A DNA stretch of 64,000 nt, from NCBI GenBank assembly GCA_013400975.1, contig WBMZ01000345.1, positions 310,001-374,000 on the forward strand, read 5' to 3'. Below the pieces are notes generated by a model. That model did not search any database and was not told the DNA's origin. It saw only the letters and a list, made by a program, of their open reading frames with translations. The translations under genes and the position numbers were made by a program. The stretch is from Atrichornis clamosus. Lineage: Eukaryota; Chordata; Aves; Passeriformes; Menuridae. Positions within the stretch are counted from its first letter, which is position 1. Every line of letters starts with the position of its first letter. Below are positions 62,839 through 64,000 of the stretch, piece after piece.

Positions 62839-64000
62839 GTTTGTGCAATTTTTTTGTTACAGCAAAAATAATAGGGTATTTAATCTTTTGCCTGATTATG
62901 AGAGCTTTTCATTACTGGAAACTATACCTTACCTTAATGAGTCCACTAGTATTAACATTATACAATCATACTGATTTCCTGTCAGCATTAAATGTTAAAT
63001 GAAAATTCATTGTGTAGCAGTATGCCTCATCTAATCCCTCTAAGAAAGGCAATAACAGAGGGAAAAGACATCCAGCTCTTTTTCATATGACAGATTCAAA
63101 CCTTAGATAGGATTGAGGTACTGCTGTAGTAAATACTGTAGAGGTGTCGTAAGTCTATAGAGAAGATGATAGATAAAAACTGTAGTTCAGTATGCTGTCT
63201 TCAGCATGCTTAGAACACTTTTATTTAAGATTAAAGGAGAATGCTTGTATCTCTCATTGTAGAAACTGTTTGGGAAAGTGAGAAAATCTGTATGTTTTGG
63301 AAACTGGAGCCAGAGCGATGCCCTTCAGCTGCTGTAGTTTCTTTTTTTAAACCTGTTTTTTATCTTTATATAATTTTCCAGATTTTCACTTGACTTAATG
63401 AAACATTTATTTATCTGATAATATGTAAACCATTATGTTTAAGCAATGTATTATTTTGAAGCTGTGTCCTAGATCTTCATTCTGTGAAAAGAGATCCAGT
63501 TCTTCTTTAAGTAAATTATTAATGCTAGTGGGTGTACAGGGAGCTTTTGCATGACAGGAGCCAAGACATTTCTGTGATGCAGAGGCAGTTGACAGTGTTC
63601 TGCTGGCTGGGATGGTAATGAGTTGTGCTAATTTTAGCTTGATTGTAGAAATGTGGAAATGGGTAATGCGGTGTTACATTTTGCTTCAAGGAAAAAGGCT
63701 TTGCTGAAATCTGACTTAAGACTGGCTTTTCACAAACTTTCTGTATTTTGAAGTGTGATTATATGTTAGAAAAGGAAACCACATAGCACTTTTGAACAAA
63801 AGTATGGTCATGGATTGTTTTCTTTCTTAAGAGAAAATACTTATCAGATGCAAACTGATTTATGGTTTTACATACTTTAAGGTTGTAATTTAGAAGGCTC
63901 AGGAGAGAAGACACCATCTTGTTTAAATCCAGGCAAGCTGTCTTTTTTTCAGCTAAATGCATAACTCAGCTATCAGTCCCCAAACTTAAGCTGACAAAAA
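62839..64000 (+). other. NSUN6: Start of NSUN6 intron 3, cut by the window end
   Basis: After the donor GTTTGT no sequence resembling the next NSUN6 exon (start of the PUA domain) is found, so the intron continues past 64,000. Confidence 0.75.

Noticed and set aside
1..64000. CRISPR arrays, prokaryotic operons, integrated phage
   Set aside because: None expected or seen; the split genes and CR1/LTR elements mark this as vertebrate DNA.

Overview
The window reads as vertebrate nuclear DNA, most likely from a bird and probably a songbird. Three things point that way. Two protein-coding genes are split into exons with GT-AG introns. A CR1 non-LTR retrotransposon tail carries the reversed 3' end typical of bird CR1. 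Two solo LTRs resemble families I know from passerine genomes. The species call is inference; the gene and splice structures are read directly from the bases.

Layout: 1 to about 39,580 is AT-rich and has no gene I can support. It holds one short CR1 remnant (11,192), a striking perfect 18-bp polypyrimidine tandem array (about 11,916-12,233), small tandem and simple repeats, and one possible degraded LTR near 21 kb. From about 39,580 to 56,926 on the minus strand lies a complete ARL5B gene: six coding exons, 179 codons, a probable 2.9-kb 3' UTR and a 7.6-kb first intron that carries a CR1 copy and a solo LTR. From about 56,550 to 58,100 is a CpG island acting as the promoter shared with NSUN6, which runs divergently on the plus strand. 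NSUN6 is only partly in the window: a probable non-coding first exon ending at 57,887 and coding exons encoding residues 1-77. A second solo LTR lies in NSUN6 intron 1. The rest of NSUN6 lies beyond 64,000.

ARL5B (a trans-Golgi Arf-like GTPase) and NSUN6 (an RNA cytosine-5 methyltransferase) are not linked in function. They share a head-to-head promoter, and the same arrangement is known from human chromosome 10p12, so this is conserved synteny. The gene-poor stretch beyond the ARL5B 3' end also fits the human layout.

Assembly quality matters here. All three single-N gaps (41,153; 52,258; 54,514) are flanked by near-identical direct copies of 41-52 bp. This is the mark of unmerged contig ends, so those duplications are probably artificial. 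I found no convincing new biological system. The most useful observations are the assembly artefacts, the 18-bp array, the two LTR insertions with degenerate 5-bp target duplications, a possible NSUN6 upstream ORF, and promoter motifs.
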